Made by a program: the position numbers and the translations under genes
Shown: positions 45,815 through 57,814 of the stretch, in pieces
How the letters are laid out: each line of letters starts with the position of its first letter
Numbering within the stretch: the first letter of the stretch is position 1
The notes under the pieces: model-generated
What the model saw: only the letters and a program-made list of their open reading frames with translations
What the model was told of the DNA's origin: nothing
Databases searched by the model: none
NCBI GenBank assembly: GCA_963169105.1
Contig: OY720644.1
Coordinates: 5,477,001 to 5,541,000, forward strand
Direction of reading: 5' to 3'
Length of the DNA stretch: 64,000 nt
Origin: Ceriagrion tenellum
Taxonomy: Eukaryota; Arthropoda; Insecta; Odonata; Coenagrionidae

Positions 45815-47985
45815 GTAAGTTGCAAAACGGACTATCTTTTCCGTAAGGTATCGTTACAAGTGATGCTCCGGAAACTCCAGACCTACAACCACCCGTCTAT
45901 AATCATTATGGCCCCACGAAAAACATTCTTGGCATACGAACATTTCACATTTGATTCCGAAGTCAAATTAATCGCACTAAATTGGCTCTATTTACAAATG
46001 ATTGACTTCCATTCAGAGGGTATTAGCAACCATCTGCCACTAATGGGAGAAAATCGTTGAGAGACTTGTGGATCATATTTAGAAATAGTTAAATGTGTGC
46101 CTTTACTTAGTATTTGGTAAGAATCTGTCATCTAACACGCTTTCTACCACATAAATTATTGTGCGCCATCAACTGATCCACCCTCGCATATGTATCACTA
46201 GGTAATTTCCTAAAATGGTGAAAAAAACAAATGTGCATCGTACAAGCACGCACAGGCGTCAATCATAAGCCGTAACCATGAAAGTCGAGAGCGAGAAACT
46301 TTGAAGTTTACGTCTATCGTTAAAGATTACGATTAGCGCGATTACGTGTAAACTACGATGCACTTAGCTCATCGCGGACTTTAAAGTTGGTGCAGACGCA
46401 AAACGCACGCTGTTCAAATGGCTACTTTTTACTATTACTGTTAGCTGATGCTTTACCGATTTATCTAATAAACTTGTGACTTAACTTTCAATTTTTAGAT
46501 TTGAGAAAGTTTTCTTGTTACACTGAGTGACAATAATATTAAATTACACATAAAAGTTCGATTGGTATGTTTGGCACACGAGATTCATAATAAAAGTGAT
46601 AGCATCAGAGTGACAATTTTGCGATAGAAGCTAAGTACCCTGAGCCGGGAATCTCTCGCCCATTCGGGGCAAGGGAATATGAAATATTATACCTAGTATA
46701 TGATTAATTTGCGTTTTGCATATCATTTCATTATTTCTATTCCACATAATAATTATGTAACTGATATTACTGGTCAAAATTAATAATTCCGTGGATTTGG
46801 GAAAACAAAATGATATATGAAGATAAAAATCGAGAAAAAAATGATATGGCTAATTTTTCTCTTGTTTATTAAGTTTTACACATTTATCAATCGCATTGCA
46901 GAGCAACATACTAATTAGGCAATTATAAACGTTGGTCAATTAGCTGATTTATTGCGTTCTATAACTGGAATAACTTTCACCATCCAAAAATTCAAGACAA
47001 TATCTGGACTTGAGGTCAGAAATTGCCATTACGAGATTCAAATATTAAGTTAAAAGCAGTAACATGAAAGAAAATTGAATTAAATTATGAATATTTTTTC
47101 ATCTAGATTTTATTCCTGGCCACATACTTGAAAAATTCCTAAATATTGCGACAAGATTAGAAAGGTAAATATCTCTATTGCTAAAATGTATTCCCAAGGT
47201 ACAGCAATACAATGACGAATGTGGATTCCAGGTCTATTGGAGAGAATTTACTTTCCTGTGGCGGGCACTTTTTCTGACAGTAACTAATGAATTAAAATAC
47301 ATCCCCTCCCCTTCTCTTGCCAATGGACGATCTTTTGAGGCTGAACGCTCATCAGCGTAGGTGCTCAGAGATCCGACCGGCGATTCCTTCTAACCGTTTA
47401 TTTGTCTTCTGAGTCGGTCTACGTTAACCAGACTTAATAAAACTGGGTCTTAGGAGAATCGCCCTCCCTAGCACTACCTTATCCCACTAATATATCCCTT
47501 TAAAAGCTGACGTAAAACTTCTTGAACATTGCCGTTGGCCGAATTCAGTCTCTGCAATATTTTGAGCAACCAGATTTACAAACCGTTACTTTATATAAAC
47601 TGTTAGTTTTTTAATAAAAATGCTATGATTCAGAATGTTTGGAGATTTGGATGACCCATAAAGGTTGTGACCCACGACATTAATCTTGTTATGCAGCCTA
47701 ATGTAAAAAAATAACCCAAGATGTTCTAAAAAGCAGATATACTCATTCATTCCATTTCTCATCCTTTCAAAATATCAAATACGAAGGAGCTCTGAAATTT
47801 TCAGAGAGTGGACCCCATTCCACCGACCCGTTTTCTTTTCCAAGGACGGACTTAATCAACTCCTCGCGTTTTACATTCTTCGGTGACGAACTTCTTTCAA
47901 AATCCTCCAAACGACAATATGACATGATATTTTCTTCGTAAAATCCACAATTACCTCAGGAAAATATATCGCGGTTGAAAATTGT
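45815..47985. other. anonymous AT-rich sequence
   Basis: No mobile-element signature was found. The frame 47178-47360 (+) is unrecognised. If the exon upstream is real, part of this would be intron. Confidence 0.35.
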
Positions 47986-48775
47986 GAAATAAATTGAATC
48001 GTGGACTGCGGATAATCGCACGAGCTCCGAAATGTGATGAGAAAGTGAAAGAACGTTGTTATTTTTCAATCGTTAGGCCTCATCTGGAATATGCTGCCAG
48101 TGTATGGGACCCATATGACGCGGGGTTGATATCGGAATTAGATCGTGTGCAGCGAAGAGGAGCTAGGTTTGTAAAGCGATGCTACGACAAGTTTACTAGT
48201 GTGTCTGGATTGTTAGAAGAATTGGGATGGGAATCGATATCACAGCGTAGATTTAATTATAGGCTTAACCTCTTAGCTAAATTTCAGGAAAAACATTTCT
48301 ATGACGTACGTATCGTACTATTAACCCCCTTCGTACTACGGCAGATAAGATCGCGCCAATAAAATTAGAGAGATGGATTGTAGAACCGATAGGTATAAAA
48401 TGTCATTTTTTCCCCGTAACATTCGAGACCATAACAGCTGTAATCGTGGTCATGAATAGTGCGAATAGTGTCATTAGCTAGACTGTAGATCTTTTTCTTT
48501 ATATTTTCTACGTTCATATTTATGCATGATGTAAATATCGATGTCCTTATGATATTTTGAATCTGTAGTAGTAGTCCTTGGACCCCATGCATGTTGGAAA
48601 GATTGACGATGGAATGTTTCTTGGTTAGTGGATTTTTAATGGGCGCGTTGCATGTGTGGTACGCGGGTTTCAATTTACTTTCGGTGTTCTGCCGTATTAT
48701 TGATGCGAGCCAGGTGTGGAAGCACCCCCTGCCACACACCCTTTGGGTGGCTTTCAGGGTATGATGTAGATGTAC
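47986..48775 (+). mobile_element. CR1/L2-group LINE, best-preserved C-terminus
   Basis: The open frame to 48362 reads KCDEKVKERCYFSIVRPHLE, YAASVWDPY, ELDRVQRRGARFVKRCYDKF, GLLEELGWESISQRRFNYRL and NLLAKFQEKHFY. A +1 shift near 48340-48360 leads into KIREMDCRTDRYKMSFFPRN, IRDHN and a stop near 48460. The 3' UTR ends with the family module: CACCCCCTGCCACACACCC, TTTGGGTGGCTTTCAGGGTA and TGATGTAGATGTA at 48724-48775. Only one disabling change is seen in about 150 codons. The palm is missing. Confidence 0.9.
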
Positions 48776-49069
48776 AAAGGACACGGCCGCGGACGGCGAA
48801 ACCACGGATAACGTAGGGCACCTTTGCACTACTCGTTCGGACCCTCCCCACTTCGCAGGCCCCTCAGCCCACGACCCCCTCCCCCCGAGCATTCCAGGGC
48901 CCAGCGGGTCCGTGTGCAACGACCCTGGTCAGTTTTACAGCATCTCTCTGCTCCGATCGCATTTCTGCCAAATAATTTATCCCCACTCAATTCTTAACTT
49001 TGACTACCTTCATAATTCGTGTGATGCACTAGATTCTTGGTATTCCATAATAATTCTTCCCTTCAATTT

Positions 49070-49387
49070 GACGGGGATCGGGTTGGTGTGGTGGCTAGAG
49101 GACGGATTTACCCTAAGGGCGGCCAGGGTTCAAATCCCTGCAGCAGAGGAGGATGTTTTTCAGAGGAAACCCGATCCCTACTCGAGTGTCTTGTGGAGGG
49201 CACTTCAAGCACAGTACTCCGTCTGTCGGATGAGACGTTAAACCGTGGTCCCCTTGGCGCCTTTCATTAAGAGTAGGCCAATACCAGACGACGGGTTTCC
49301 ATCCACCCTTCCTCCCTTATACCCTATTCCCCTTATGGCGCATATGATCTCAGCCGTCGGTCGCCTCCCCAAATATCCAAATCCAAT
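49070..49387 (+). mobile_element. tRNA-derived SINE, family B, with target duplication
   Basis: The head GGTTGGTGTGGTGGCTAGAG (box A) is followed by CCAGGGTTCAAATCCCTG, whose box B sits in a T-arm-like hairpin. Then come the central CCGTCTGTCGGATGAGACGT and the tail ending CCAAATCCAAT. CCCTTCAATTT at 49059-49069 and 49388-49398 is the 11-bp target-site duplication, so both ends are exact. The central block may be one of the SINE domains shared between animal SINE families. I cannot name which. Confidence 0.9.
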
Positions 49388-49584
49388 CCCTTCAATTTCA
49401 ACTCCAATTATTGCTTTCGACACGTTCTTTGTAGATATATATGCCCAATAAGTTGATCAAGATGCTCAATAAATCTTCCTCACCTTCTTCCAAAAGTTTT
49501 TATTAAACTTCTTCTACCATAACGTCACGCAGGGCTTCGTCGTCGGCGATTTACTCTGTCCATTGATTCTCCATCCTTCTTTGA

Positions 49585-49785
49585 GGCCACTTTACACGGT
49601 TAATTTTACTGTACAAACGAATGTATTATAGAAAGTAAAATAAACTGAATGGAATTAGAGCAGGTTCTATTTCCCAGTAAGTCATTCAGACAATCATACA
49701 TTTTGCCGCTTTACACGGTACAATATCCTTCATGAAGGAATTGGTAGATTCGTTTGTACAATAAAATGTACCGTGTAAAGTGGCC
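49585..49785. mobile_element. 201-bp MITE with 36-bp terminal inverted repeats
   Basis: GGCCACTTTACACGGTTAAT at 49585 pairs with its complement ending at 49785. Imperfect pairing continues to TGTACAAACGA (inner ends 49620 and 49750). An internal copy GCCGCTTTACACGGTAC at about 49704-49720 repeats the terminus. No coding capacity. The duplication of the target is unclear (TTT or similar), so the superfamily is not assigned. Confidence 0.8.
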
Positions 49786-50530
49786 TTTACTCCTTTTTCA
49801 TTCTTCGTTCTTCAGCTTTCCGTCCTCCAAATGAGGGCTAAATCAGATTCGAATATCGTCTCCGCGAACTCTGCCTCAAATCCATCGCCTCCTAACCACC
49901 CTCCATATCCATCCACACTTCTCCATCCATCCCCACTTTTCGTGCTTTCAGTTTCGCGTGCCCGATCTCCACTTTCCCAACTGCCCAAGGCGAGGGAGCC
50001 GATGATTAACTGCCGCGCTAATCATTTCAACGGACACTCCACTCTTTCTCCCCTCATACACTCGCACATCCGCAAAGGTGTTGCAGCCGGACAAGACCAG
50101 TGGCGCCCCCCCCCCCCTAACAACCTCATCCCCACTTAATAACCCCTCTTTCCCATTCCTATTTCTCCTCTTCACGAGGGGGGGGGAGGGGCCAAGACAA
50201 CCAACCACAACAACGCCTTGATCCTTCCCGTCGTCTGGGCACCCGCCGCTTTTCGTCGACCCAAACACCTTTCTCCTCCACGGCAATCCACTGCAAACAC
50301 AAGCTGCTCGGGAGAGAGGAAAAACACTTGATTTGGATACCCAAGACGAAAGAATCGTTATGAATGAATTATGTTGGCACGCGCGAACAACATTAGCCAT
50401 TCTCGTAACTCATTGAAGAAGATGAGAACGTAGCCGACCATTTTGTGAACGTTCATATACAGTTACGGAGAAATCAAAATTCGAAGTGGTGTACAGCTAA
50501 AACAACATTCCGGCAGCTAAATAATATATA
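49786..50530. other. anonymous, partly C/G-run sequence
   Basis: C runs near 50107 and G runs near 50177 create the overlapping frames 49780-50139 (+) and 49948-50400 (-). Neither is recognised. Confidence 0.4.
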
Positions 50531-50986
50531 TTGATCCATAAAGGCACTCCCTTGGCTCTCAGAATAAAAGTGGTGCAGTGCTGCGTAATACCCGTCTTAT
50601 TGTATGGAGTGGAAACTTGTACGATTAAGAAAACATCGATGAAAAGACTGGAAGCAACTGAAATGTGGTTCTTAAGACGGCTTCTCAAAATTTCAAGGAT
50701 CATTAGAGTTTCAAACACTGAGGCCCTGCGAAGAGCAGGCCATGATCGTTCACTGAGGAAGTTAATTGAGAAGAGGAAAATCTCATATCTTGAGCACATC
50801 CTGAGAGGGAAAAAGTACGAAATCCTCATTCTGATCTTGGAAGGGAGAGTTGAAGGAAAGCGCCCAAGAGGGAGAAGAAAAAGTTCATGGACGCAAAACA
50901 TCAAAGAGTGGACAGCGATTAGATACACTGGGGACCTGTTTCAAGAGGCAAGAGAGCGATGCTTGAGCAACCAACGCACTGTATAG
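50531..50986 (+). mobile_element. RTE-clade LINE C-terminus, intact 151-aa frame
   Basis: This frame is uninterrupted to its stop. ALRIKVVQCCVIPVLLYGVE (post-palm YG motif), TSMKRLEATEMWFLRRLLKI and RKLIEKRKISYLEHILRGKK are followed by LEGRVEGKRPRGRRKSSW and a final EWTAIRYTGDLFQEARERC. This is the order expected for RTE and related endonuclease-RT elements. It belongs to a different lineage from the 11/23/34-kb family. It is 5'-truncated, and its 3' side abuts the LINE 3' end at 51058. Confidence 0.85.
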
Positions 50987-51057
50987 TGTACGGCAAGACC
51001 TCCATCGTACATGGTCCCCGGTCAGAAAATGTACATTCCTGTACTCCTTTTGCTTCA

Positions 51058-51575
51058 TATCTACATCTACATACTACCCCGCAAGTCGCCGCTTGGGCGT
51101 GTGGAAGGGGGTGGTAGGTCACCAGCCGTGTAAAGATGCAAAAGTTTTGCGAGGTGAAATGGTGGCATGTCCTATGGGAGTGTATTTGGAGGAGCTCAGT
51201 TTGTATTGTGGTCGCTTATTGTGCGCGAAAAGAACGAGTTTTTGTACCTATCTGTTCGGCAGAGCATCTCTCTTATTTTATCGCATCTCTCAGACTTATA
51301 AATGTAGTGAGGCGTGATGATAATATTCTCTGTGTCGCTATGAAAAATATCTGTTCTGAATATCTCAAGCAGCCTGAGCCTAGCGTGCATCCTCCGATTC
51401 TCTAGGGGCTCCCACCGTAATCCCTCTAACAGTTGTGTGACACTATATGTTCGTTCGTAGCAGTTTTTAACGAAGGGCGCTGCCTATCTTTGTACTTTGT
51501 TAATTTTTTTGGTTAAATCTTTATGACGACGGTCCCAAATGCTCGCGGCGTATTCGAGGTGTGGCCTAACCATAT
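51058..51575 (-). mobile_element. CR1/L2-group LINE, RT C-terminus and 3' end
   Basis: The 3' module with TCTACATCTACATACTACCC, GCAAGTCGCCGCTTGGGCGT and GTGTAAAGATGCA starts at 51058. Minus-strand frames then give RLRLLEIFRTDIFHSDTENI, YKSERCDKIREMLCRTDRYK and SFFSRTISDHNTN. Upstream the ENxATxYxVAQLLxG region is frameshifted, and homology ends near 51575 at the AVRPHLEYAAS equivalent. It is closely related to the 62.5-kb copy. Confidence 0.85.
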
Positions 51576-52855
51576 CCCGCTCATCTTTAGATTTATCGCC
51601 CGTAATTTCTCGCGGGGATTTCCCTTCCATTTAGATCCTTAAAAATCCGCTTTTTTTTTCTTTAAATATGGCCAGTGATTTTCAGCCGAGTCGCCCTGAG
51701 AATCCTCAAAAAGTTTTTTTTTCCTTCAATCAATTTGTTAACATCCTGATTTCTGATTCCATCTTTAACAAGCTTATGGAAGAACCTTGTACAGACCAAT
51801 GAGTCTCAGTCTTAATATCACAAAGAATTTAGTTAACAAAAGTACAATTCCTTTCAGCAAATTTTTCACGTCATTCTCAGTAACACGCGCAGTCTTCTTA
51901 GGATGTTTTGAAAATATCAAAACAAAAAAAAAACATATTTAAGAAATGAATCACATGAAAAATACCATCGCATCATTGATTATTATCAAAATTTATTTCC
52001 ACTTTACGTCGTGTGAAAGCGTCAATTTTATTTAACAATATTTTATGCAATTTTAGCCCCCATTGGAATATTGAATACAACAAATATAAGTAATTCGTTA
52101 GAGCTCTACAGCGAAAGACCAAGCGATTGCTACTAGCCACCATAGATAAATTTAATTAAATAGATATAACGTTGATTAAAATTGTCGAAAATTTGTTTCT
52201 CAACCAGTTTCATATAAAGTTCTCTCATTGGGGACGAGTTTCACACTATGATTTATTTGGAATGCTACAAGCAACTATTTGCTATCATTGATAATTAAGA
52301 TAATGAGATTATTTATCGCAATTTCTATTAAAAATAGATTTATAACGTACATGAAAAAATTATGAAACAATCTGAGAAAAAACCATAAATAAACTATGCC
52401 ATTTTGGATTTTAGTCTACAAGGTAAAATGAGGTACAGGACCAATTCAATCACCCACACATCCTATGGCTTTCTAGTAACTATTTGCGGACTTTTTTCGA
52501 TGTTAGGTGCATTATTGCACGTATCCTCAGGTAGTTATGGATGACCATTTAAATGAGGTAATTTCAATTCAAAAATGAAACGAAGAACTCAAAAGCAAAC
52601 AAATCGCCTCACATTGACATTTCCGCGTGCATGTGGACTTCGAAGTCTTGTAGTTCATTCAAAGTGATTAAATATTCACCGAGGGGTATCTCCTTTAGGG
52701 TACTAAGTAAGATGTTATAGATTCAAAATTATAGACTAGCCTTTTCGTCGAGGTGTATTAATCATTGTATCCAAATATGAAAGAAGGCATATGAAAATAA
52801 AAAAACATATTCTAGGAAATAGCCACATTAAAGTAGAAATAAGGAAATCTTTTGC
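51576..52855. other. anonymous AT-rich sequence
   Basis: No supported frame or repeat. Confidence 0.4.
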
Positions 52856-52860
52856 GATAA

Positions 52861-53290
52861 ATGTTTGTGTGGAGCACACTGTTATATGGCTGTGAAAGCT
52901 GGACATTGGGAAAGATGGGAAAGTCGCGGTTGGAAGTCATGGAAATGTGGATTTGGAGGAGGATGACAAAAACAAGATGGACTGACAGAAAGAGCAATGA
53001 AGAGGTGCTGAGGGAAATAAAAGAAGAAAGAAGACTGATAAAAGAGATGGAGCAAAGGAAGGTTAAATCCATTGGTCATGTTCTTCGACATAATCATTTT
53101 TTAGAAAATATAATGGAGGGAAAGGTGCTCGACAAGAGAAGCAGAAGAAGGACGAGAAAGAAGTTCCTAGATGATGTATGTACGAAGTACGTTGGGATTA
53201 AAAACATATGCTGATTTGAAGAGAGCTGCAGAACACAGGAACACATGGCTGCAGAGGCAAGGCTTAGCCTTTAGAAGACGATGATGATCA
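52861..53290 (+). mobile_element. RTE-clade LINE C-terminus and 3' terminus
   Basis: MFVWSTLLYGCESWTLGKMG, KSRLEVMEMWIWRRMTKTRW and NEEVLREIKEERRLIKEMEQ are followed by KSIGHVLRHNHFLENIMEGK and DKRSRRRTRKKFLDDV. The frame closes at 53213, but a shifted frame continues with YADLKRAAEHRNTWLQRQGL, the conserved RTE ending. A one-base shift near 53195-53205 therefore truncated it. The element ends in GACGATGATGAT at about 53278-53288, the usual short-repeat terminus. It is of the same clade as, but distinct from, the 50.5-kb copy. Confidence 0.9.
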
Positions 53291-54239
53291 AAATATTTTT
53301 CCATCAGAGCTAGAAAACTACTAGCTCCTTGTAGTCCACCTTAGACCACAGTTACAAAGTGTCGACATGTTTGTCACAACTGTTTTTGTTTGTCGACATG
53401 TTTTTCAGACTGTGAAAACATACTTCTTAGGACTGTATAACAATTTGAAGTATTTTCGCTTATCGGCCGGAGCGTTCATCGCATGTAGGCGACGCGACGC
53501 GGCACGTTCACAAGACGACATTGAGAGATAAAATCCACACGAATTGGCCTCGAACTATTCTGCACATTCAGTTGAGCGTCGATGGAGCCCGTTCATGAGG
53601 TCGTTTACCGATAAGGTTTTCGTGTTTAGGTTATCACATTCAAGCGGGATAGTGGCAAGAATATCGAAGTTATATCGCAGAAGGATTCTGGGAAAAGAAT
53701 TTGGAGAACACTTTAAGGCTAACGCGAGGACCTCCCAGATGGCTAAAAAATCAAGAAAAAATAATTTTCCACGCCACTGAGAAAGAAATAATATAACAGC
53801 TTACATAAATAAAATTAAGAAACTGGATTATCAATGAAAATATTTGGTATCAGAATACAATTTAGACCTCCTTCTAGGCCGTCCGTTCACAGGATCTATA
53901 GCTCGTTTGAGATAAGCATGGACTATGGTATAGTACGGTATAGTATGATGGACTTACCCATTTATATCCAGCGGCGGCTAATTGAATCTACGATATATCA
54001 ACTAAAGCCATAATTTAAGACCAACATCCATCATTTTAGGGAAAGTTTTAAAGCCAAATTTACGATTGTTTTTTAATCAGTTCCAAAGACAAGCAGCCAC
54101 AACCACTAAGTTTTCCGCACGAAGGGCGCGCGTACACAGAGAGAGCAATAATGGAGGGCCATACTTTGAAAGGACGTGCGCAATGAAATCAAATGGTTTG
54201 GAAAAATTAAAGGTCAAGAAGAGTGCAAATTGAACAGAA
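53291..54239. other. anonymous sequence
   Basis: The frame at 53544-53780 (+) is basic at its C-terminus (MAKKSRKNNF) and unrecognised. Confidence 0.35.
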
Positions 54240-54300
54240 GAAAAATCATTCACCTCGATCAGGGCTCGAACCCAGATCCCTCGATATCCTGAAATCTGAT
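54240..54300 (-). mobile_element. SINE-like tRNA head fragment
   Basis: Minus strand GGGATCTGGGTTCGAGCCC is a box B-like motif, with ATCGAGGTGAATGATTTTTC after it. This resembles family A (GGCGGATGATTTTTTCTCTG). Box A is not preserved. Confidence 0.5.
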
Positions 54301-54654
54301 TTTCAGATTAATTTAGTTTTATCGTCGAAATATTGGAAGACTTGAGGAGCGAGAAAGTGTCTATCCTTAGAACAGTTTAAACCATGATGCCTGGAGTTGT
54401 GAACCAAAAAACTCGCCCGCACTGCCACGGCGATTGAAGACTGTATATTATGAATCTTATGTACTAGCGATGTCCGGGTGCAAATAATTTGGTTTGGTGT
54501 TCTAATAAATCAATTTAATGTGATCGCCTCTATAAAATTAATCCTCATTTTTTATGAGTAAATTCTATATGCGACCAAAAGACTATGGAGTGTGGTTTGT
54601 CCCAATCACGTTGCTCTCCACTCGTGAACAGCGTGTTTTGGTTCAGTTTGAAAC

Positions 54655-54740
54655 AAATCAAGTTGTTCTCGATCACTCATGAGTCGTGTGATTCTTCACA
54701 ATCCACTCCACTGGACCCATGAACGAGAACAACTTGATTT
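54655..54740. repeat. 86-bp inverted repeat
   Basis: AAATCAAGTTGTTCTCG (54655-54671) is the exact complement of 54724-54740. The flanks hold many ATGAATCATTCA-like and CACTCATGA motifs. It may be a non-autonomous DNA element of unknown type. Confidence 0.7.
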
Positions 54741-54844
54741 GATTCATTACGAATGATTTGAACGGAGAACATGATTCAATGCATTTGGTTCATGCCAATG
54801 AATCATTCAAAATGAACGAATCACTCATGATCGACACAGCTCTA

Positions 54845-54904
54845 GTGGACAGTCGTGAGGTGGACAGTCGTGAGGTGGACAGTCGTGAGGTGGACAGTCG
54901 TGAG
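54845..54904 (+). repeat. 15-bp tandem repeat, four units
   Basis: GTGGACAGTCGTGAG is repeated exactly four times. In the frame at 54758-54985 it would encode VDSRE four times, but nothing else in that frame supports a gene. Confidence 0.95.
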
Positions 54905-54985
54905 GGCCGACTTCGTCATTCTCCTCGAGTTCAAGAAGCCCACCTTTGGAGCCAATTTTATATTCCAAAGATGACACGAATATAA

Positions 54986-57252
54986 AAATGGTGATCAAGA
55001 AAATAGTCGATTTGGCAAGAGGTTTAATTGATACTCCTGGTCTTCATTGGCTGAGAAACTGCACAGTATCATAGGAAATCAACAAAGATGTACATAAAAT
55101 TAGACTACTGTTTTATTAGAAAAAAATTACTTCCTTTTAAATGGAGTCGAAATGAAACCCCAAGCACGTTCTAGGAAGTGACAAAGTCAAGAAGTTATTG
55201 TGTCAAACAACTTAATTCGGGCCTTTAAGGAGAACTCCCACAACGTGTTATTGAAAATAGCAGTAATTATTCGTGCTAAATAAATTTTCACGCTAAGATG
55301 CCTTGTTCCCGAATGTGGTTTAGATTAGCAGAACTGTTATTAAGAATAAAATATCCTTCACAATGGCACAGAAAGTATATGAGCCTTGTCCTATAAATAT
55401 AGTACAAATAATTTGTCCAGTGTTCAATTAGACCTGGTTTTCTTTTTAATCTCAGTTTAAATATGACCACGGTAACACCGAATTTCATACTTTCTCTTAT
55501 TATTAACACGGATGTATTGTCTATTGAACACAAATTGTCATTTTGAAGCAGTACAGACCTCTTAACCTCTCAGTTAACCTCAAATTACAGAAAACTAAAC
55601 GCCATCTAATGTTTATTTCTAATCAGGCTTCATAACACTAGCCAATTGTGATTTTGATGATTCCGTTGCGTTTAAGTAACAATCACAGGCGCGAGATGGA
55701 GATAAGGGAAAGGATAAACACAAAACTCAAAAACAGGAAACAATAGTAAAATATATAACACCTCGCTATTCAAAGAATATCTAAAAGAATATCCCGCGGC
55801 AGAAAAAAAAAATTCATATCAGTTAACATATTAAGCACACACTTTGAGACTGAAAAAGCGTGTTTACTCAGGCACAATCAATCTTCCAGGGTATTTTAAG
55901 CCAAGATGGTGATTCGGGCGATAATGATGCACTTTAAAAATTAAGTAAACGAAATGATTACGAGGAAATGGAAGCATAATGGTAACTAAATTTTCTTACA
56001 TTAGTTTAAAGCATTTAAGCCGTATTCTATTCTATCACCATGAACTATTCCAGTTTATTTGAATGGTGAGACCATCCGATACCATTCATCGTAAAAGTAT
56101 AGCGGTCCAAAATATGAAAGAAAAAATAAAACTCTGTCTTCCGTAACTTAGGGGTATTCCGTTTATTTAAATAAAATATTAAACAAACTGTTATAATACC
56201 ACAGGAAAGACCGTGACATGACCCGGGTTTCGACGAATGGACGTCGTCATCAGGTGAGAAAGAAAAGCTGATTGAAAGTTGAAGAAAGTTGAAGCTGAAG
56301 TTGAAAGAAATAGCTGATTAGAAAGAAAATTGATCGAGTAAAATATGGATCCACAAATTGAGTGGATTTCAACACTACAACATAATGACGTAAAATTATG
56401 AAATGCGTTCTGGGGCGGATTACAAAGTATACAAATATGAAACTTCGTAGCCTACCATATTTGCATGGCTGGAGGGTAGCCAGAGGAGAGTTTAATTCAA
56501 ACATGAGAAAATTGTTGTCATTTGAGGTAAAAGAGTGAGTTCCACAGGAAAAGTACAGAATTTCGAATAGGTTGACGTCAAGCAAACTTTTGCTTCATCC
56601 ACACTATTCGTAAAATATGATCGCACGCAAAGTTCTTCTTCACAGGACGAGAATTTCACAATCAGCATTTTCGGTAATAAGATGAAACGCTGCCTTGATA
56701 CACCTGATGCCTAAATGCACTCCGAATTCCGGGAAATAATATACTCACCAGATAGTATCGTTTGAAACTGTCCCTTAACCAGCCGGTAAATCACACGGAA
56801 GGACGAGAACAGTCATTTAATAATCAACTTCGATGGCTAACATACGCAGGCTTCTACTTATGATAAACGGTACTCAACGCTGCGACACTCACTTTTCCAT
56901 TCTCGTTTTTTTTAACAGCTACAAATCTTCATTGTCTCTAACAGTTATACAAGTAGAAAACAATTTTTTTCCACAGCAAGAAAACGAAAATAAGAAAACG
57001 TAACAGCAATCTCAGAAACTGGATTCAATTGCGACCTTAACTCATTTTTTACATGTATTCAAAACAAAAGTTATGACCTGAATTGTTTTTATAAAACAAT
57101 AAAATTACTATTTTTACAAGATAATGATAGATATTTTTAACGGAATTAAAACGGCTGGATTTGCTTCTCCAGTTTTACATTTTGATACACTCACTTCACC
57201 TTTCCCAAAATGCCATCTCAACCGCCTGACTCTAGCCTAACATTGTTTGTCC
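54986..57252. other. anonymous AT-rich sequence with a foldback-family motif
   Basis: ACCCGGGTTTCGACGAATGG and ACGTCGTCATCAGGTG at about 56221-56257 match the inner part of the 4.6-kb foldback family. Frames at 55288-55533 and 56250-56585 (-) are unrecognised. Confidence 0.4.
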
Positions 57253-57814
57253 TTAAGGTAGTCCGAGCGAGATAGTCCCCTAGTCATAATAGAGACCGTA
57301 TTCGAATTATACGTTTTAATTACACCAACTGTTGGACACATCAATTAAATATTGCATTATTAATGGTGCAATTATATAGTTTTATATGACTGGAATTGTA
57401 AGTAATTAATTGAAAATATCTAAATAAGTCTTTAACTCGACTCATTTGTTTCGCGTGGAGTGTTTGAAACTCCTTCAAAACGGATGATTTTTAGTGATAT
57501 CCAAGAACCTACAGCGGTGACAATGTGATTTATTTTCAAATATAGTTGAGAAAACTAATAAACTACATACTGTTGATTTTTTACGACATCTAAGTGTTAG
57601 AAATTTCTCATTTTATGAATAATGTCTCTCTGAAGTGCATACACGTACCATTTCCCATGTAAAAGGGCTGTTATTTTCTGGCAAATATCTCTGAAAGTAA
57701 TGTGGTAAGGGGTAGAATTATTGGTGCCATTGGATAGGTGAGATATTTTTCTTTAAAATTAGACCAAATTCATTGATTTCTAAGTAAAATGATATTTCGC
57801 TCAAACTACCTTAA
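57253..57814 (+). mobile_element. TTAA-type MITE, copy D, near-complete reference
   Basis: TTAA at 57253-57256 and 57811-57814 flank the inverted ends GGTAGTCCGAGCGAGATAG and, reversed, GGTAGTTTGAGCGAAATATC. It is 562 bp including both TTAA. No transposase frame. TTAA targets are used by piggyBac and Kolobok elements. The GG start fits neither decisively. Confidence 0.9.
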
